A stretch of DNA of 64,000 nucleotides from Gonatopus flavifemur (lineage: Eukaryota; Arthropoda; Insecta; Hymenoptera; Dryinidae). Shown in pieces: positions 1 to 11,780 of the stretch. A program made the translations under genes and the position numbers. Each line of letters opens with the position of its first letter. The stretch's first letter is position 1. The stretch spans positions 8,122,001 to 8,186,000 of the forward strand of contig JAFFJZ010000003.1 in the NCBI GenBank assembly GCA_018340375.1, given 5' to 3'. The notes below the pieces were generated by a model. That model worked only from the letters and a program-made list of their open reading frames with translations, was not told where the DNA came from and did no database searches.

Positions 1-380
1 GTGATTCACGAAGAATATTGAATTATCCTGAAAAAGACGAAACTCCAAAAATTACAGCAAAGAATAATAATAATAATAATAATTTCTTTCATATTCCTTT
101 AGAGAGCATTGTTTCGCGAAATATATGATAATGGATAATAATAAATTGTTTAACAAAATTTATAAATTAAACTTTCCCGAGTTCTTTCATCCGATCGATT
201 GATTCGAGTATCTCTTTCTCATTTCGCTCTTACAGCCATGTCTCCTGTCAGATTAGGATATCGTGAGACTATATTTAACAAGACCGTTTTCGTTTCTTGT
301 CCTTTCTTCATTGATTCGAATTTTCTTTTCCACTTTCTTCGGCTCGGGAAGCCAAGGTGATCAATTGATTCCTTCGAGAA

Positions 381-734
381 TTACATTTTTTCCTTCATCT
401 CTTCTGCTTCCAATACCATGATTTTCTTCTTTTTCTCCCGTGGTATTATGGTCCACGAATACTCTTTTGCCACTCTCAATTTTTTCCTCCTTCTCAACAT
501 TTTCATTTCCGCTCCCATAAACACGAACGTTTCTTCATCATCATACAAGTTCCTCCTTCTGTTGCTCTCCATTTCTTTGATAGACATATGTTGCATCACT
601 TTTCCTTCAACGATCCAACTTATTTTTCCTTCCGTTGTCTTCTTGTATCTTCGGTATGCATTATCGAGACTGTTTCCTCTAATTTTGCGCACATTTATCT
701 CTATTTCGTTTTTAATGGAATTCACCGATAAATC
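381..734 (-). CDS. possible terminal coding exon, hypothetical charged protein
   Basis: On the minus strand an open frame of 117 codons plus stop begins right after a splice-acceptor-like CTCACACAG. The upstream frame is closed by a stop a few codons before it, so the frame fits an exon bounded by that acceptor. The product is rich in Lys, Glu and Arg, with stretches such as RRRKKLRV and REKKKK, and has no membrane segment, signal peptide or family motif I recognise. Caution: the plus strand here is pyrimidine-rich, which alone gives K/E/R-rich minus-strand translations, and a 121-codon plus-strand frame overlaps it. I saw no AATAAA downstream. It could be a real 3' exon of a gene lying to the right, or a chance frame. 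Confidence 0.25.
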   Translation of the reverse strand, partial: DLSVNSIKNEIEINVRKIRGNSLDNAYRRYKKTTEGKISWIVEGKVMQHMSIKEMESNRRRNLYDDEETFVFMGAEMKMLRRRKKLRVAKEYSWTIIPREKKKKIMVLEAEEMKEKM

Positions 735-1312
735 CTGTGTGAGAATTTATTACTTATACTCTTGTATTACTTTAAAATTGTGAGAATTATGGTTTTTATA
801 TATTTGACGCAGGCATATTATATGTATAATATGTTATATTTTGCATAAATCAGAAGAGAAGTTAAATTAGGCGGAATCATGTTTTTTGAAAATATTTATA
901 AAAATGATATTTAAATATTTGAAGGACTTGCGAGTGTTGATAAATGTATATGTATATATATATTCTCTCGGAATGCCATGAAGGTATCGTAAATTGAACT
1001 AAATTCCCATAATGTACTGGGCGATGATAGTACCTCCCTTTATGTTATCCGATCTCACTCTACTTTGTTGGGCGTTCCTGCCATTCTTCACTTACTCTGA
1101 CTTTTCCCTCCGTTGCGAATCAATTCACTTTTCCTCAATATTTTTCACTCAAGCCTTCGCTTTACCGTAATTGTGCTTTTCTTTCTGACGCATTTCATGG
1201 TGGATATTTTTTTTCTCTTGTCATTGGTCTTCAAGTTTGAATATTGATACTTTGATACGAGGTGTGCTGCATTTGGATTAAAATCGAAAACTTTGACGTT
1301 GAGTTTGCAATT
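726..1312. other. AT-rich stretch, nothing recognised
   Basis: Only short chance frames and AT-rich runs are present. I see no exon, RNA gene or repeat boundary that I can defend. Confidence 0.5.
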
Positions 1313-1905
1313 TTCGCCTGGCACAAGACCTGCGGAGACTTGTCTTGAACAATTTACCAAACTTGGACCAGGCTTGGGAATGATAAGATCAGGACAAACT
1401 TGGGCCAGTGGTTTTGCCAGGCTTGGTCCAGTTCATTGATTAAATTCATTGATTCATATTTCAGTTCATGACTTTCTCCCTCAGAATACCGTACATGAAT
1501 TATCTTAAAACGATAGAAAAAAATGTGACAAGACTGGGACAAGCTTGTGCGATCATTGGAAAATTTGCGTTCTTTGATATTTCAATCAATTTTGATTCTA
1601 TTATTGAATTATAATTTTGATCAAAATTCAGTCGATATTTATAAACATTGTGCGCCTCATATAGGCAATATTGGCACAATTGTTCTCAACCAATGCTCGA
1701 TTTTTACACTTGTGCCAAGTTTGTGCCAATTGTAGTGACCAGTTCAAAAATATCAACAAATGTACCATGACTGACTATCCATTAGGAACAACGGGACAAT
1801 CATGGAACAATATTGGGCCAATTGTTCTTCACGGAGGTTTGTTTCTGACACATGTGCCAACCTTGGGTTTTTTTCAATCTTGATAATACCTGCACGGGAA
1901 AATCA
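1313..1905 (+). repeat. dispersed ~600-bp repeat, copy 1
   Basis: This stretch is closely matched, in reverse complement, by 53190-53832. Colinear landmarks include the segment around GAATTATCTTAAAACGATAG and the one around GAGCATTGGTTGAGAAC in the other copy. The element is packed with degenerate TTG-N-N-CCAA motifs in both orientations (for example CTTGTGCCAAG and TTGGGCCAATTG). No long reading frame spans it and no terminal inverted repeat is obvious, so it is probably a non-autonomous mobile element or a fragment of one. Confidence 0.8.
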
Positions 1906-2937
1906 ATGTTGTGAGTGAATATTGATGATCTAAAGTTTCAATTTATTTAAAGTTAAAATTATCATCATCTTGAGAATTTCATATACCTTAGATTTTGAAC
2001 TCGCTTTTAGTGGATACGGAATTTTTTAGAATCCAACAAATACGAATATTGTCGAGTAAATAGAGATGTATATTATTGAATTTGTAAATCTCACTACAAT
2101 TATGTCAGACTACGTTATTTACATTTCACAATTTCTTCTCTGAAAATTGAAATCTCAAATTCTTTTCGATATTATATAGATTCGAGATACGAGTATATTT
2201 GATTTTCGCGTGGAAATGGAATTTAATAGAGGGGCAAACTAAATGTGAAAGTCTTCGAGAAGACACTTTTGCGCACTTGTATGGTCGATCAACCGAGAAT
2301 TTCAGTTCAAATCATTCCATTTCTTTGCATATAAACCTCAAGGATGTTAGATATTCATTATAAATATGAGATCCTGAATCAGGGAGTTTTCAAGTACATT
2401 TTTCATACAGATATGAATAGTATTCATAGGAAAAATAATTTCACGAGCCTTGAAACGAGTTTTCAAACGTATAATTATCATTTCGAAAAAGAATTGGAAT
2501 ATTGATGAATAGAGGAATGATTGAATCGAACAGGACTGCGAACTCATCGTAAAAGATGTTGACATCCAGTAGCACCAGGATTTGATTTCTCTCTTCCCAG
2601 GTAGAAAACATTCTGGCTCCTACTGTGGCGTAAAACAAGGAACGAACGAGACATTCTAGACAGTACTCAGGCCCACTCTGGCGCCAAAGACACACATAGA
2701 ATGACTTCTATTAGGGTTTCCTTCAATTTATTCAAAGATACTATTGAAGTTGAGTCATTTTCATTTGATGAAAAAGATGCATCAATCAATTTCAAAAAAG
2801 AATTATGAACCTTTTCTCAAATAAACACGAGCTCACATACAATTTTTTCAATTACACCAAATATTGAATTATAATTCGATATTTATAATATACTGAGCTT
2901 CCGAAGATGGAAAAAGGAAATGATTGCCACTCCAGGG
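1906..2937. other. AT-rich stretch, no gene recognised
   Basis: Overlapping minus-strand frames at 2347-2695 show no domain. Around 2703-2715 the motif TTCTATTAGGG resembles the ends of fold-back elements elsewhere in the window (13.1, 33.4 and 50.15 kb), so a degraded element end may lie here. Confidence 0.4.
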
Positions 2938-3062
2938 GAAAATATTCTATTGAATCCTATTACGAATTGTAAAATTCCTGATTGAAAATCATTGGATTTC
3001 ATGGGAACCTATTCATTTTTCCATGGGTCAATGAGATTTTATGGATTATTTGTGACAGGGAT
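2938..3062 (+). repeat. short dispersed repeat (family shared with 34.6 and 35.0 kb)
   Basis: About 125 bp containing CCTATTACGAATTGT, TTTTTCCATG and TCAATGAGATTTTAT align with 35037-35152 on the same strand and with 34636-34743 on the opposite strand. This makes a three-copy family within the window. Confidence 0.75.
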
Positions 3063-3092
3063 TGTAAGACCCTGTCAATTTGGTAAAAATAT

Positions 3093-3132
3093 GGAAAAAG
3101 TATGGAAGAATCTCAATTCCCATACTTTTTCC
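3093..3132. repeat. short perfect inverted repeat (13-bp arms)
   Basis: GGAAAAAGTATGG at 3093-3105 is repeated as its exact complement at 3120-3132 with a 14-base spacer. It lies just upstream of the cuticular-protein exon. Function unknown. Confidence 0.6.
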
Positions 3133-3331
3133 GAGATCATCCCTGTATCCGTGCCCTATCCCTTTATGCGTGTTGCAGTGGTTTTGCGAAACTTTTCGGC
3201 CAGACCATTTTCTTTCAGGCAGGTGGTGTTTTATTGATTGTAATAAATATTTTAATATTTTTCTCGATAATGGATAAGTAAAACACTGTTTTTGAAAGCT
3301 GAAAAAAGTATTAAGGAATCAATTTTTCTAG

Positions 3332-3861
3332 GAAAACACGTGACAGGAGAATATGTGGTCAAAGAACCAAGTGGTAATATAAGAACCGTCAAGTATCATG
3401 CCGATCCCCATGGAGGATTCTTTGCCCACGTTCATAATTCTGGTGGTAACAATCATGAAGGAGGAACTTACGGAGGTGGTCATGGAGGCGGTGGATCTGG
3501 AGGTGGTGGTCACGGAGGCGGTGGACATGGAGGTGGTGGTCACGGAGGTGGCGGTCACGGAGGCGGCGGATCCGGAGGTGGTGGTCACGGAGGTGGTGGT
3601 CACGGAGGCGGCGGTCATGGAGGTGGTGGTCACGGAGGCGGCGGTCATGGAGGTGGTGGTCACGGAGGCGGCGGTCATGGAGGTGGCGGTTACGGAGGCG
3701 GTGGACATGGAGGCGGAGGCCATGGAGGTGGTGATGAAGGTAGCCACGGATATTACACTCAGGAAGGTAGCAATGAATATGATGATCAAGGAGATGACGG
3801 TCTCAGTAATGTTCGCAGTAGTAGCTATATTAGTAGCCACGAATACGGTCACGAAGATTAA
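3332..3861 (+). CDS. RR-type (chitin_bind_4) cuticular protein, terminal exon with Gly/His-rich tail
   Basis: This is the best-supported coding exon in the window. After a splice-acceptor-like TTTTTCTAG the frame stays open to TAA. The first ~35 residues carry the core of the Rebers-Riddiford chitin-binding consensus: GEY-x-V-x-EPSG, RTVKYHAD, then GGFFAHV. This is closest to the RR-2 class of extracellular cuticle proteins. The rest is about 18 pentapeptides of GGGGH (some GGGGS or GGGGY), then an acidic/Ser/Tyr tail ending HEYGHED. In the family the RR domain binds chitin, and Gly/His tails are linked to stiff or cross-linked cuticle. The signal peptide and the first half of the RR domain are absent here, so upstream exons should exist. 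I could not find them in the 3.3 kb to the left. The first two bases finish a split codon. The frame continues open upstream to 3292, but that part does not fit the family. Confidence 0.75.
3466..3735 (+). repeat. 15-bp/30-bp coding minisatellite (GGGGH array)
   Basis: About eighteen 15-bp units encode GGGGH/S/Y. Inside the array, 3589-3678 is three consecutive identical 30-bp units, each made of two pentapeptides with different synonymous codons (GGTGGT-CAC then GGCGGC-CAT). That marks recent unequal exchange or slippage in 30-bp steps. Confidence 0.9.
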
Positions 3862-4140
3862 TCGTGAAATACTGATAAGCAATGCTGTGATCTCTGCATG
3901 AATTGTATCCGTTATTCCTCCAACAAAATAGCATTATAGTAGCATAAGTTTGTGAGAAATATGTACACTTGCTGAACGTGTGAAAACGCAATTTGTTATC
4001 TTCAAAGTCGATTGTTGTATTACGGTGTTCATTTTTCTGTCACACAAGAATATTGTTATAAAAGTAATTGTCGAATTTTATAAGAAATAATGTATACTTG
4101 TTGAATATGAATAGATATATATTTGTTGTTTTTTTCTAAA
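3862..4140 (+). other. probable 3' untranslated region of the cuticular-protein gene
   Basis: AT-rich sequence after the stop codon. I find no exact AATAAA before ~4140, only weaker candidates such as the AAATAATG near 4085, so the 3' end is not placed. Confidence 0.35.
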
Positions 4141-6640
4141 TGGATGTGATGATTTATTTGATACCTCCACATTAACGAACGCAGTTGAGCTTGAGGAGAG
4201 TTGGGATTTGCAAGAATATGAAATCATTTTGAACAATTGAAGAAGATTGCGCAATTTATCATTATCCAAAATAAGATGACACAAGATTCACGAAGTGATA
4301 AATTTATCAAGATTTCACTAGAAGTCTAAAAAATATGTATCCGTTAGGAATCAGCGATAGTTTTTTCAAAAAAAAAATATTCAATATCTTTGAAAACATT
4401 GCCCTTGCTTAGTTTTTACAATGTTTGCAATTATTTCTTGTATAGTTTCGCTCATGAAGTCCTTATTCAGCAGAATTCTTATTTTTCATCAACACATTTG
4501 CCGTATTTTTGGGATGTTGAATGTGGCAAAATAACAATGATGACGAAGAAAACAATTGGAATGAGTACAACGAATTCAAACAGTTGGTAAAACTATTCCT
4601 CCACGTTCTATTCTAAACTCAATATAATTAATCACAAATCCCTTAGAATTACAGTCCTGTTCGGACAGGCAATTCTACAAAACAGTTCACGGTGCTCACG
4701 AACAAGAGAGAATTACAATTCATCATGACGTGGTCTTTAAATACAACGTCACATTGCGAACTCGAACAAAAAAAATATGAAAACTTTATTTCCGATTCAG
4801 AATTTACTAAAAGCAGTGTGAGGAAAATGTGAATATCGCAGAAAATCATTATGCATATAGGATAGCGGGATGAAAAATGGTTTTATACAAATTATATAGA
4901 ATCTTTATACGGTATTTGTGTATTTTTCATACATTCTGTATGAAAATTGTACAAAAGTTTGATAAAACTTTTTTCATTTCGTTTGCCATCACACGATCGA
5001 AATCAACATTGAATTCACATAATTTCGAAATTAACTTGTGCTGCAGCGAAGAACAATAATTCCTCGTGGTTTGGATAGAAGGGAATTTTCGTTGTTCGAA
5101 TTCTTTTTTTATTGACCCTCGTTGTACGCAACAAAGCAGTATAGTGAAAATAATGAAAAAGAAACTTATCTCAAATTCACGGTCTAGAATAAAACTTGTG
5201 ATGTGTATTTCGATTTTTTGTTTTCCTAGATTTGGGTTCGGAAGATTCTCATGAAGATGAAATTACCAAGTTACGAATGATACGTTGAAAAGCAATTTAT
5301 GAGGGTCAGATTTTGTATATGTTGAAATAGAAAAGTGGGATTCAGCGACGATTGAGAACGAAAACTTCATTATCGATGGATTCGCGGTTATTCGCATGAT
5401 CGATTCACAGTATTAACGGTGAGGTTCCGATATTCGAACACTGTAACCAAAAGATAGAAAGGAGGTATAGGAGTAAGAACATTATTTCCGAAACTCATTA
5501 AATCTCATAAAACTTGAATGAATTGAATTTCATTCAATTGAGAACAGAAATAGTTGATTTAGTAACGTAATTTATTGAGAGTTTAAGGTTTCAAAGTGGA
5601 TTCAGTTCTTGTTTCATTACAGTCAGTTCTTTTGAAATGAGGGTAGAATAATTTTAACGCAGTTTCACATTCGTAGAGTAGTTGAATTGGTTCCAAAAAT
5701 TGCCTCTGCTGTTGAGAGATTTAATTTAATAGATTTACATCAAGTTCTTTCTCATTCACATTAAGAATGATAATTTTGTATTCGGATTTGAAATATTCAG
5801 TCCAGAAAAATTGAAAGGAATGGATATTTGAATTCCTACACAGAGAGAAATTGTTGAGTGTTCTGTTCAGATACATTCACATTTAATAGCTTAGATGTAA
5901 TCAGATCTCTCTAGATCTACTTAGAACTGTAAAACAGTTATGTGATGTACATTCTGTTGTTTTATGCTTGGTTTCGTTTAGAATTTCCTGTATATTTTCT
6001 GATTTTGATTCATTCTTGAGGTTTTGGTATGGAGTTAATTATGGAATTTGAATTATTTCTTTCTGATCATCAGGTCCTCATAATAGTGAAGCGTGACGTG
6101 ACTTCTTAGGATCTAATAAGGTAACCTTACCATGTCCTGGGCTGGATAAATTCCTAATCGAGTACATGAACGGAGGAAGAACTCACAGTGTTTGAAGTGC
6201 GTTCGTGTGCAAAAGTTTTATAGAAATTCCGTATAGTCTACAATGAGATTGTAGTTTGCCTCGAACGGAACAAATTTCATAGATAACGATAGTACAAAAA
6301 TCTTTCGTTCGATAAGAGTCGAAAGGAATGGATAATTTCAGGAGAATTTTTGTTCTGCATTTTGTAAATCGAAATTGGTTTGTTAAACCTTAGATTCCAC
6401 TCAATCCAGAATTTTTGCTGAAATTATCGTGAAAAGGCGTAGACCTTTTCTTCTTCAAACTCTCGCGAGTTGCAAATTGAACATTCAATAAATTTGTGTG
6501 CACAGAGAGAACTTACATCACTTCACCTTTCCGTAATTTTTCATCTTGAATTGCGTGAAAAAAACATCACAACATCGGAAAATATAAATCTATCAAGTTG
6601 GAGATCTAACATAAAGCAGTTTGGTGATCTAAAATCAAAC
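4141..6640. other. AT-rich intergenic or intronic stretch
   Basis: Only frames under 70 codons without motifs, in both orientations. Nothing defensible. Confidence 0.5.
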
Positions 6641-6838
6641 ATTAGTTGCTTCAGCGAACTGCACGGTCTTCCGTGGCTTGCAAAATGAAATAAATTTTGA
6701 GCTTCCGGAGTGGAGCCACGCCTTGTATCGCTTGATTGTCGACGTTTTGCCAGCATTGCAGCTGGCTTCTAAAGCTAGATTCCGCCCTAAAGAAGCCAGC
6801 TGCAATGCTGGAAAAATGTCGGCAACCAAGCGATACGA
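6637..6838. mobile_element. fold-back (hairpin) element, copy 1
   Basis: Arms at 6724-6770 and 6791-6838 are near-perfect complements of about 47 bp around a 20-base loop, including GCCAGCATTGCAGCTGGCTT. The left flank (TTAGTTGCTTCAGCGAA, AAATAAATTTTGAGCTTCC) is shared with the element at 51611-51774, which defines a family. There is no internal reading frame, so this is probably a non-autonomous MITE. Several short frames called across it are artefacts of the palindrome. Confidence 0.8.
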
Positions 6839-6916
6839 GATGCGGGTTCCAAATGAGAGAATCACCAATCGGTTGATTTTGTTTCACGTTAGTCACGAGA
6901 TGGAAAATCACAAAGG

Positions 6917-7596
6917 TTGGATCTCGCAAATTCTCTCCATGTAGTTTTCCAGAGTAAAATTATACGAACTTTCCTCCTGCGCAGTGATTATCACCAACTG
7001 ATTCAAGGAGGAAGGGATTTTCAAGTTCTTAAATTTTTTGGAAAATTGATTTTCATGCTATCAAGGATGGAATCCACAAAAGGAAGAAGAGAGGAAATTA
7101 TTTTTCTCCGAAATCCTATGAAACCGATGGTTCTCGTGCCGGTGGTAGTAGTAACAGCCTTGATACGTAGGTGGATCGTTTTCTTTGGTATCTTGAACGA
7201 GCGTTTCCGGTTTTTGGAATATAATGCAAGTCGCGTAGCGTCCAGAAAATGAGCGTACCTTCCTCGGTCTCTGATTGGAAAACTACGAATTGCTTCGTGC
7301 AGAGAGGATGGATCGTCCTAGCTGAAACTGGAGAGCCAAAAGGAAGGGATGAGGATCGAGTTATAGATGCCGTTCACACAGATATCGAGAAGAGATTTTG
7401 TATTGATCGAAACTCGTATCTTTTTTCCAATATTTTTGAACGTTGTTTTTATTTTCATCGTAGTCAGAAAAGTGTTGATGAGGTGGTTCCTACGAGACAT
7501 TTTAAGACACGGATTATGATCGAAAATATTCTCATTGAAGCAAATTTCACATTGTATGAAAGATTCTCTGACATGGATTTGATTCAACATGGATAA
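6917..7596 (+). other. two abutting open frames of uncertain status
   Basis: Frames of 111 codons (6917-7252) and 115 codons (7249-7596) overlap by 4 bases. Local CG content is higher than in the flanks. The minus strand also has an open frame over about 6.9-7.4 kb without a start codon. I recognise no domain, signal peptide or splice structure, so this is either an old coding fragment or chance. Confidence 0.2.
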
Positions 7597-7599
7597 CTA

Positions 7600-9507
7600 T
7601 GCTAATAGAGAAATCCACGTTGAAGTCAATGATGCGTGTCACGGAATTATTTGCACAACAATTGATGTATACTGAATATTCATTACTATTTGAGTAAAAT
7701 GATTCCGTATCATCATATTTCGTAAATAATTTTCAGTGTTTCAAAATCAAGTGCAATAATTGGAAAATTGTTTGAAATATCGCAAAAGTATTTTTTCGAT
7801 GAATAAATAACGTGTAATAAAATACACGAGTGATAATAAAAACAATGCTCAAGTTACAAGGATTCGTAAAACTTTTCGCATGGAAATCAAAATTTGTTGT
7901 TTTTTCATCATCGATATTATTAGAAGGAGAGTTTGAGATCTATCGGGTTCTATTGTCAACTCTCATCCCTTACGTAGCAAAATCAACGCAGTTCCAGTAT
8001 CGAGCCATAGTATTATCTCTCTTCCTCTTCGATCGAAACAGTGGTTGTTTCTTTGTTAACTCTACGGGATGGTCCGTCCATTTGAAAATACCATTCATAA
8101 CCAAAAATGTCATTCTATTGTGAAATATATTGTTGGAAAAGTAGTTCTGTAAAAACAAGCACTCCCAACGAATGAAAAGGAAGATTTGTTTTGGAACTTT
8201 CATATCAAAGTTGAGCGAATGTTGTAAATGAACATTAATGCTTTCGATATAATACAGCTCTCAAGAATTTACATTGTGTTGGATTCTTTTCACTTTTTGT
8301 TGTTTACAAGTCCCGAAAATATTGAAATATTGAAATATATCTCTTATGTTATGCGGGTATTAAAGCTCGTCGTACAACAATCGAGACATAATTTTGTTTT
8401 TAAAATACAAATCCGAGCGAATCGTACAGTCAATCGACAATAGTTCATTAGTCGTGTATTCCGTATCATTTATTGTTCATTGTTCTGCGAGAGAATCGAC
8501 AATGGAAATTCTGAGTTACGCGTTTATAATGTTAAACGATCCAAACTTCAAATGGTGCTCACGCATAATACAATATTCATTGTTCGTCCTGCTATGTACG
8601 CTGCTAATTCAATGCTTGAACGGTGATCGGGTTATTACGAGTTATCATATGCATGATTTATGATGGATTTTCTAAGGAACTTTGCTTTACCGTGTCTTTT
8701 AGAATCATTTTTTCAATGTCTTTCAATATTGTGTACACGTAAAAAGTTTAAAAGTTCTCATCTAGTATGTTATCTCACGTTTAAATTTTCCACCTATCTT
8801 GCAGGAAATATTTTTCAACTACATGATCTCTAGATTCATCGAACGTGTATGTCGAATAGAGATGAATTAGTTATTTACTGACTCTGAAAAGTCGGTAGGT
8901 AGTTGTCGATAGAAACTGTCGATATGAAATACGATGAGGTAATTGAATGATCTGACGGAACGGTGCTTAATGTCCAAAAAACAGCCTCTTCAGAATATAC
9001 GATAAATAAATTTAATCAATAAAAAATCGGTTTACTGATGGAATAGAATTAATTGAAAACAAACAAAAAGTTTTCATCAGAGTTCAGCGATCACCAGCAA
9101 ATTTGACAATTATAGTCATAATTCACAGCGAAGAAAACTGACTGTGTCAACAAACTTTGCTGGATATCTTTCATTGAATCAGAGGATGTCCTGATAGCAA
9201 AAACTTTATCACTGTAGCGAATTTTTCATTCGTTTTAGCTATTGAATTAGCTGTAGCTGTGAAGTATTTGCGAAAACAGCTAAAATTTGAATATTATATA
9301 CAGGATGGCAAACAAATTCAGTTACGGTAGTTGAATTTTCCCGCTTGCAACAGCTAAAAACTTACTGCCGTGACCAAGAAAATTGTTGTTACAGTCGAGA
9401 ATTCGAATGAAAATGTTATACCGTGTTTTTTTGGAGTAAATTTGCAGGTGTCACTGCAAATCCAGTGGGAAAGCAGTGATATTTTGGTATTACATCATTA
9501 AAATACG
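7600..9507. other. AT-rich stretch
   Basis: Apart from the small frame at 8.5 kb nothing is supported. Motifs such as GCAGCGAA and TTAGCTGT at 9.1-9.3 kb recur near 24.25-24.4 kb and 47.6 kb, so an old degraded repeat is likely. Confidence 0.4.
8502..8663 (+). CDS. possible short signal-peptide exon
   Basis: A frame with in-frame ATGs at 8502 and 8529 encodes a polar start followed by a hydrophobic run (SLFVLLCTLLIQCLNG) that looks like a signal peptide with a cleavage region. It ends at TGA 8661-8663. A GTGATC after the hydrophobic run could be a poor splice donor, but it does not match the consensus well. I recognise no family. The candidate rests on the hydrophobic profile alone. Confidence 0.2.
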   Translation: MEILSYAFIMLNDPNFKWCSRIIQYSLFVLLCTLLIQCLNGDRVITSYHMHDL

Positions 9508-9868
9508 GTGAATTTGTGAATTTTTCACACCGGTATCTTCTGGTTCCTTCTCAGTAGAAGATGAGTGTGGATTCGGTAAAAATGCGTGGTATCTGTACTC
9601 CAACTGAGAATCTCTAACAGCACATCTACCGATTTGTGCTTCGCATCTCCGTAGGCTCCCCGTGGATAATGGTGGACGTGGATGAACAGAGATTCCACAT
9701 GGAGGCAATGTAGAAATATCCGGTGCTGTACGGGATATTCAGAATGATTGCTACGTGTAAAATGGGTAAAATTGATTTTTGGTGTCGATTATGGTGTGAA
9801 AAGGTCACAAATACATCAGAAAACCAAGGTGTTGAATCAGTGTATTTCATTCCATTGTGGGAATGATA
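9508..9868 (+). repeat. dispersed repeat, copy 1 (partner at 25.1 kb)
   Basis: It starts with TTTGTGAATTTTTCACACC and ends near GTGTATTTCATTCCATT. Both ends and the intervening landmarks (CTGAGAAT, GATATTCAGAATGATTGCT, CATCAGAAAACCA) align with 25110-25352. This copy has about 100 extra bases around 9620-9725. Confidence 0.7.
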
Positions 9869-11531
9869 AACGCATTCCAAATACATTAATTGAAAGTTGG
9901 AATTGATTTGTTTCAGTTCCGAACAAAACATTTCAACATTCCGAAATACAGGAATTGAATTAGTCGGTTGTCATGAATACTTTTATTATGTTCTCCTACG
10001 TACAGAGCGATCGTATCCGAAGGAACTTTTTAAATCCTACGATTAGGGCTCGCAAACAATAACTTTGATGGTGGTTTGGAATCTACTCCAAAGTTGCGAG
10101 GTTATAAACATGAATATGTAGATGACATTTAGGGTGGTTCGTAAACGACCAACAGCGCAGTAAGCACGCGTGCATACCTCGACTATTTCATAACCGGCCA
10201 CCTTAATAACGTTACCTTATTCACGTAGTCATTTTACATACATAATACGGGTGTATGGATTGTTTTACAAAATACATATCGTTGCAGAAAATCGCTGATT
10301 CCGAGGAAAATATCCATTAAAAGGTTTATCACAATCTTATAGCATACAGGTATAACGTTTTCAATATCAAATTTTCCTTCTACTATGCAATACAAACACC
10401 AGCTATGGATGTACATCGTACATTGAAAATTCCAACGGAAATTGTTGTATCTGGTAGTCGAGTTCAGGGATGATTAAATGAGAGAGTTTGACGAATATTT
10501 CATATTTTCTACAGACGGATGATAATGCAAGGATTCAATGAAATAAAGTTCATGCAATTGCGTCGAATGTTCATACTAATTAGCAATGTTGTAATAATAA
10601 CGATCACATGAGCCTCTTTGAGGAGTGTACTGTAGAAATTATTCATTAGGAGTTCAGAGAAGCCTCGCAGTTATGCAACAGAGGAGAATTTCTATTGATA
10701 TGACAGGGCTTCCTTATTTCTCAACGTCATACTTCACTCTTATCAGGATTCTTTCATTAATCACGAATTCCCTATCATTTGAAATCCTCCAACTCATCAT
10801 ATGTTTTGTCATTTTGCATAAACGTTTCAATAATTCTTGGTATGTACATTATGAAGTTTGGATTTATCTACGATGGCAGGTGAATCAATGTTCTCGAATC
10901 ATCATTGCATTTATTTTCATAAGGGTTATTATAACATACTTTAATCATCATGGATCAAATATTGATGATTTCGATATTTGAATTAAACTATGTTGAATGT
11001 ATGAACAAGTCTTGATTGAACACGAATGCATATTGTAGGAGGTTTATTAAACCTCGCGAGCATTCATATTTACCCCTGCAGTACCCTTTGGCTGCTTGTT
11101 GACAGATCATGACCGCGAGATGCACGATTGAATATTATTTATCCATAAAAATAAGAGGAATCTCTTCTTTGATTCTGATATTCTGAATTTTGACTCACTT
11201 GATATCGTAGAATTCTCTCTAAATTTGCGTAATTTTACATGCTAAAAGAGAATTACTTCTTCGTATCTGGAAATGCAAGCATGAAAAAAAGTATGATTGT
11301 TTTTTGCAATCATCATATTTGATTCCGTTCTAAGTTGGATTGGCGAAGTACCCGATCGGAGATTTGAACGCAACGCTCTCTAGAATTTTGTTCCAACTAG
11401 GAAGATTTAATGCTTGAAAATTCAGATCGAATGATCGATGAATTGATTAATAGAAAAAGTAATTGTTATTTATTGGTTTCGTTTAAGAAGAAAGGAAACA
11501 TTTTTTTTCTGATTTTATTTAACATTTGCAG
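9869..11531. other. AT-rich stretch
   Basis: A 118-codon plus-strand frame (10625-10981) is hydrophobic and low in complexity with no motif, and I do not call it. Nothing else is supported. Confidence 0.5.
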
Positions 11532-11780
11532 CCGGAAGATATAGGTTTTTGTATTGGAGAACAGATTCGGTTTAAATTCCACAGCAGTGGATTTTATTAC
11601 ACTTCAATTAGGAGAAAAAAAAAGCACATGTTTTCGATTGACTGTATGTTAAACGATTCAATCTCACTTCATGGAAAAGAAGATTGCATTCCTTTGGAAT
11701 TGAAATGCACGTACATATTTAACCAAGCCATTACCCGCGCTCACGTACGTCTTCTTTCATATATCATTTATACGTATAAT
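11532..11780 (+). CDS. possible internal coding exon (83 codons, phase 0/0)
   Basis: The segment begins after a good acceptor (a T-rich tract ending AACATTTGCAG) and ends at a consensus donor (AATGTAAGTAT). Between them the frame is open for exactly 83 codons. The product has five Cys and basic patches (RRKKKH) but no family I recognise. A symmetric exon with both splice sites is less likely by chance than an ORF alone, but the AT-rich composition keeps confidence low. No partner exon was identified with confidence. Confidence 0.3.

Noticed and set aside
3328..3882. 184-codon minus-strand frame and 167-codon second plus-strand frame over the cuticular repeat
   Set aside because: Both are shadows of the GGGGH coding repeat; a 15-bp periodic array keeps other frames open.
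6541..6944. Several overlapping 70-90-codon frames
   Set aside because: Products of the fold-back palindrome read on both strands.
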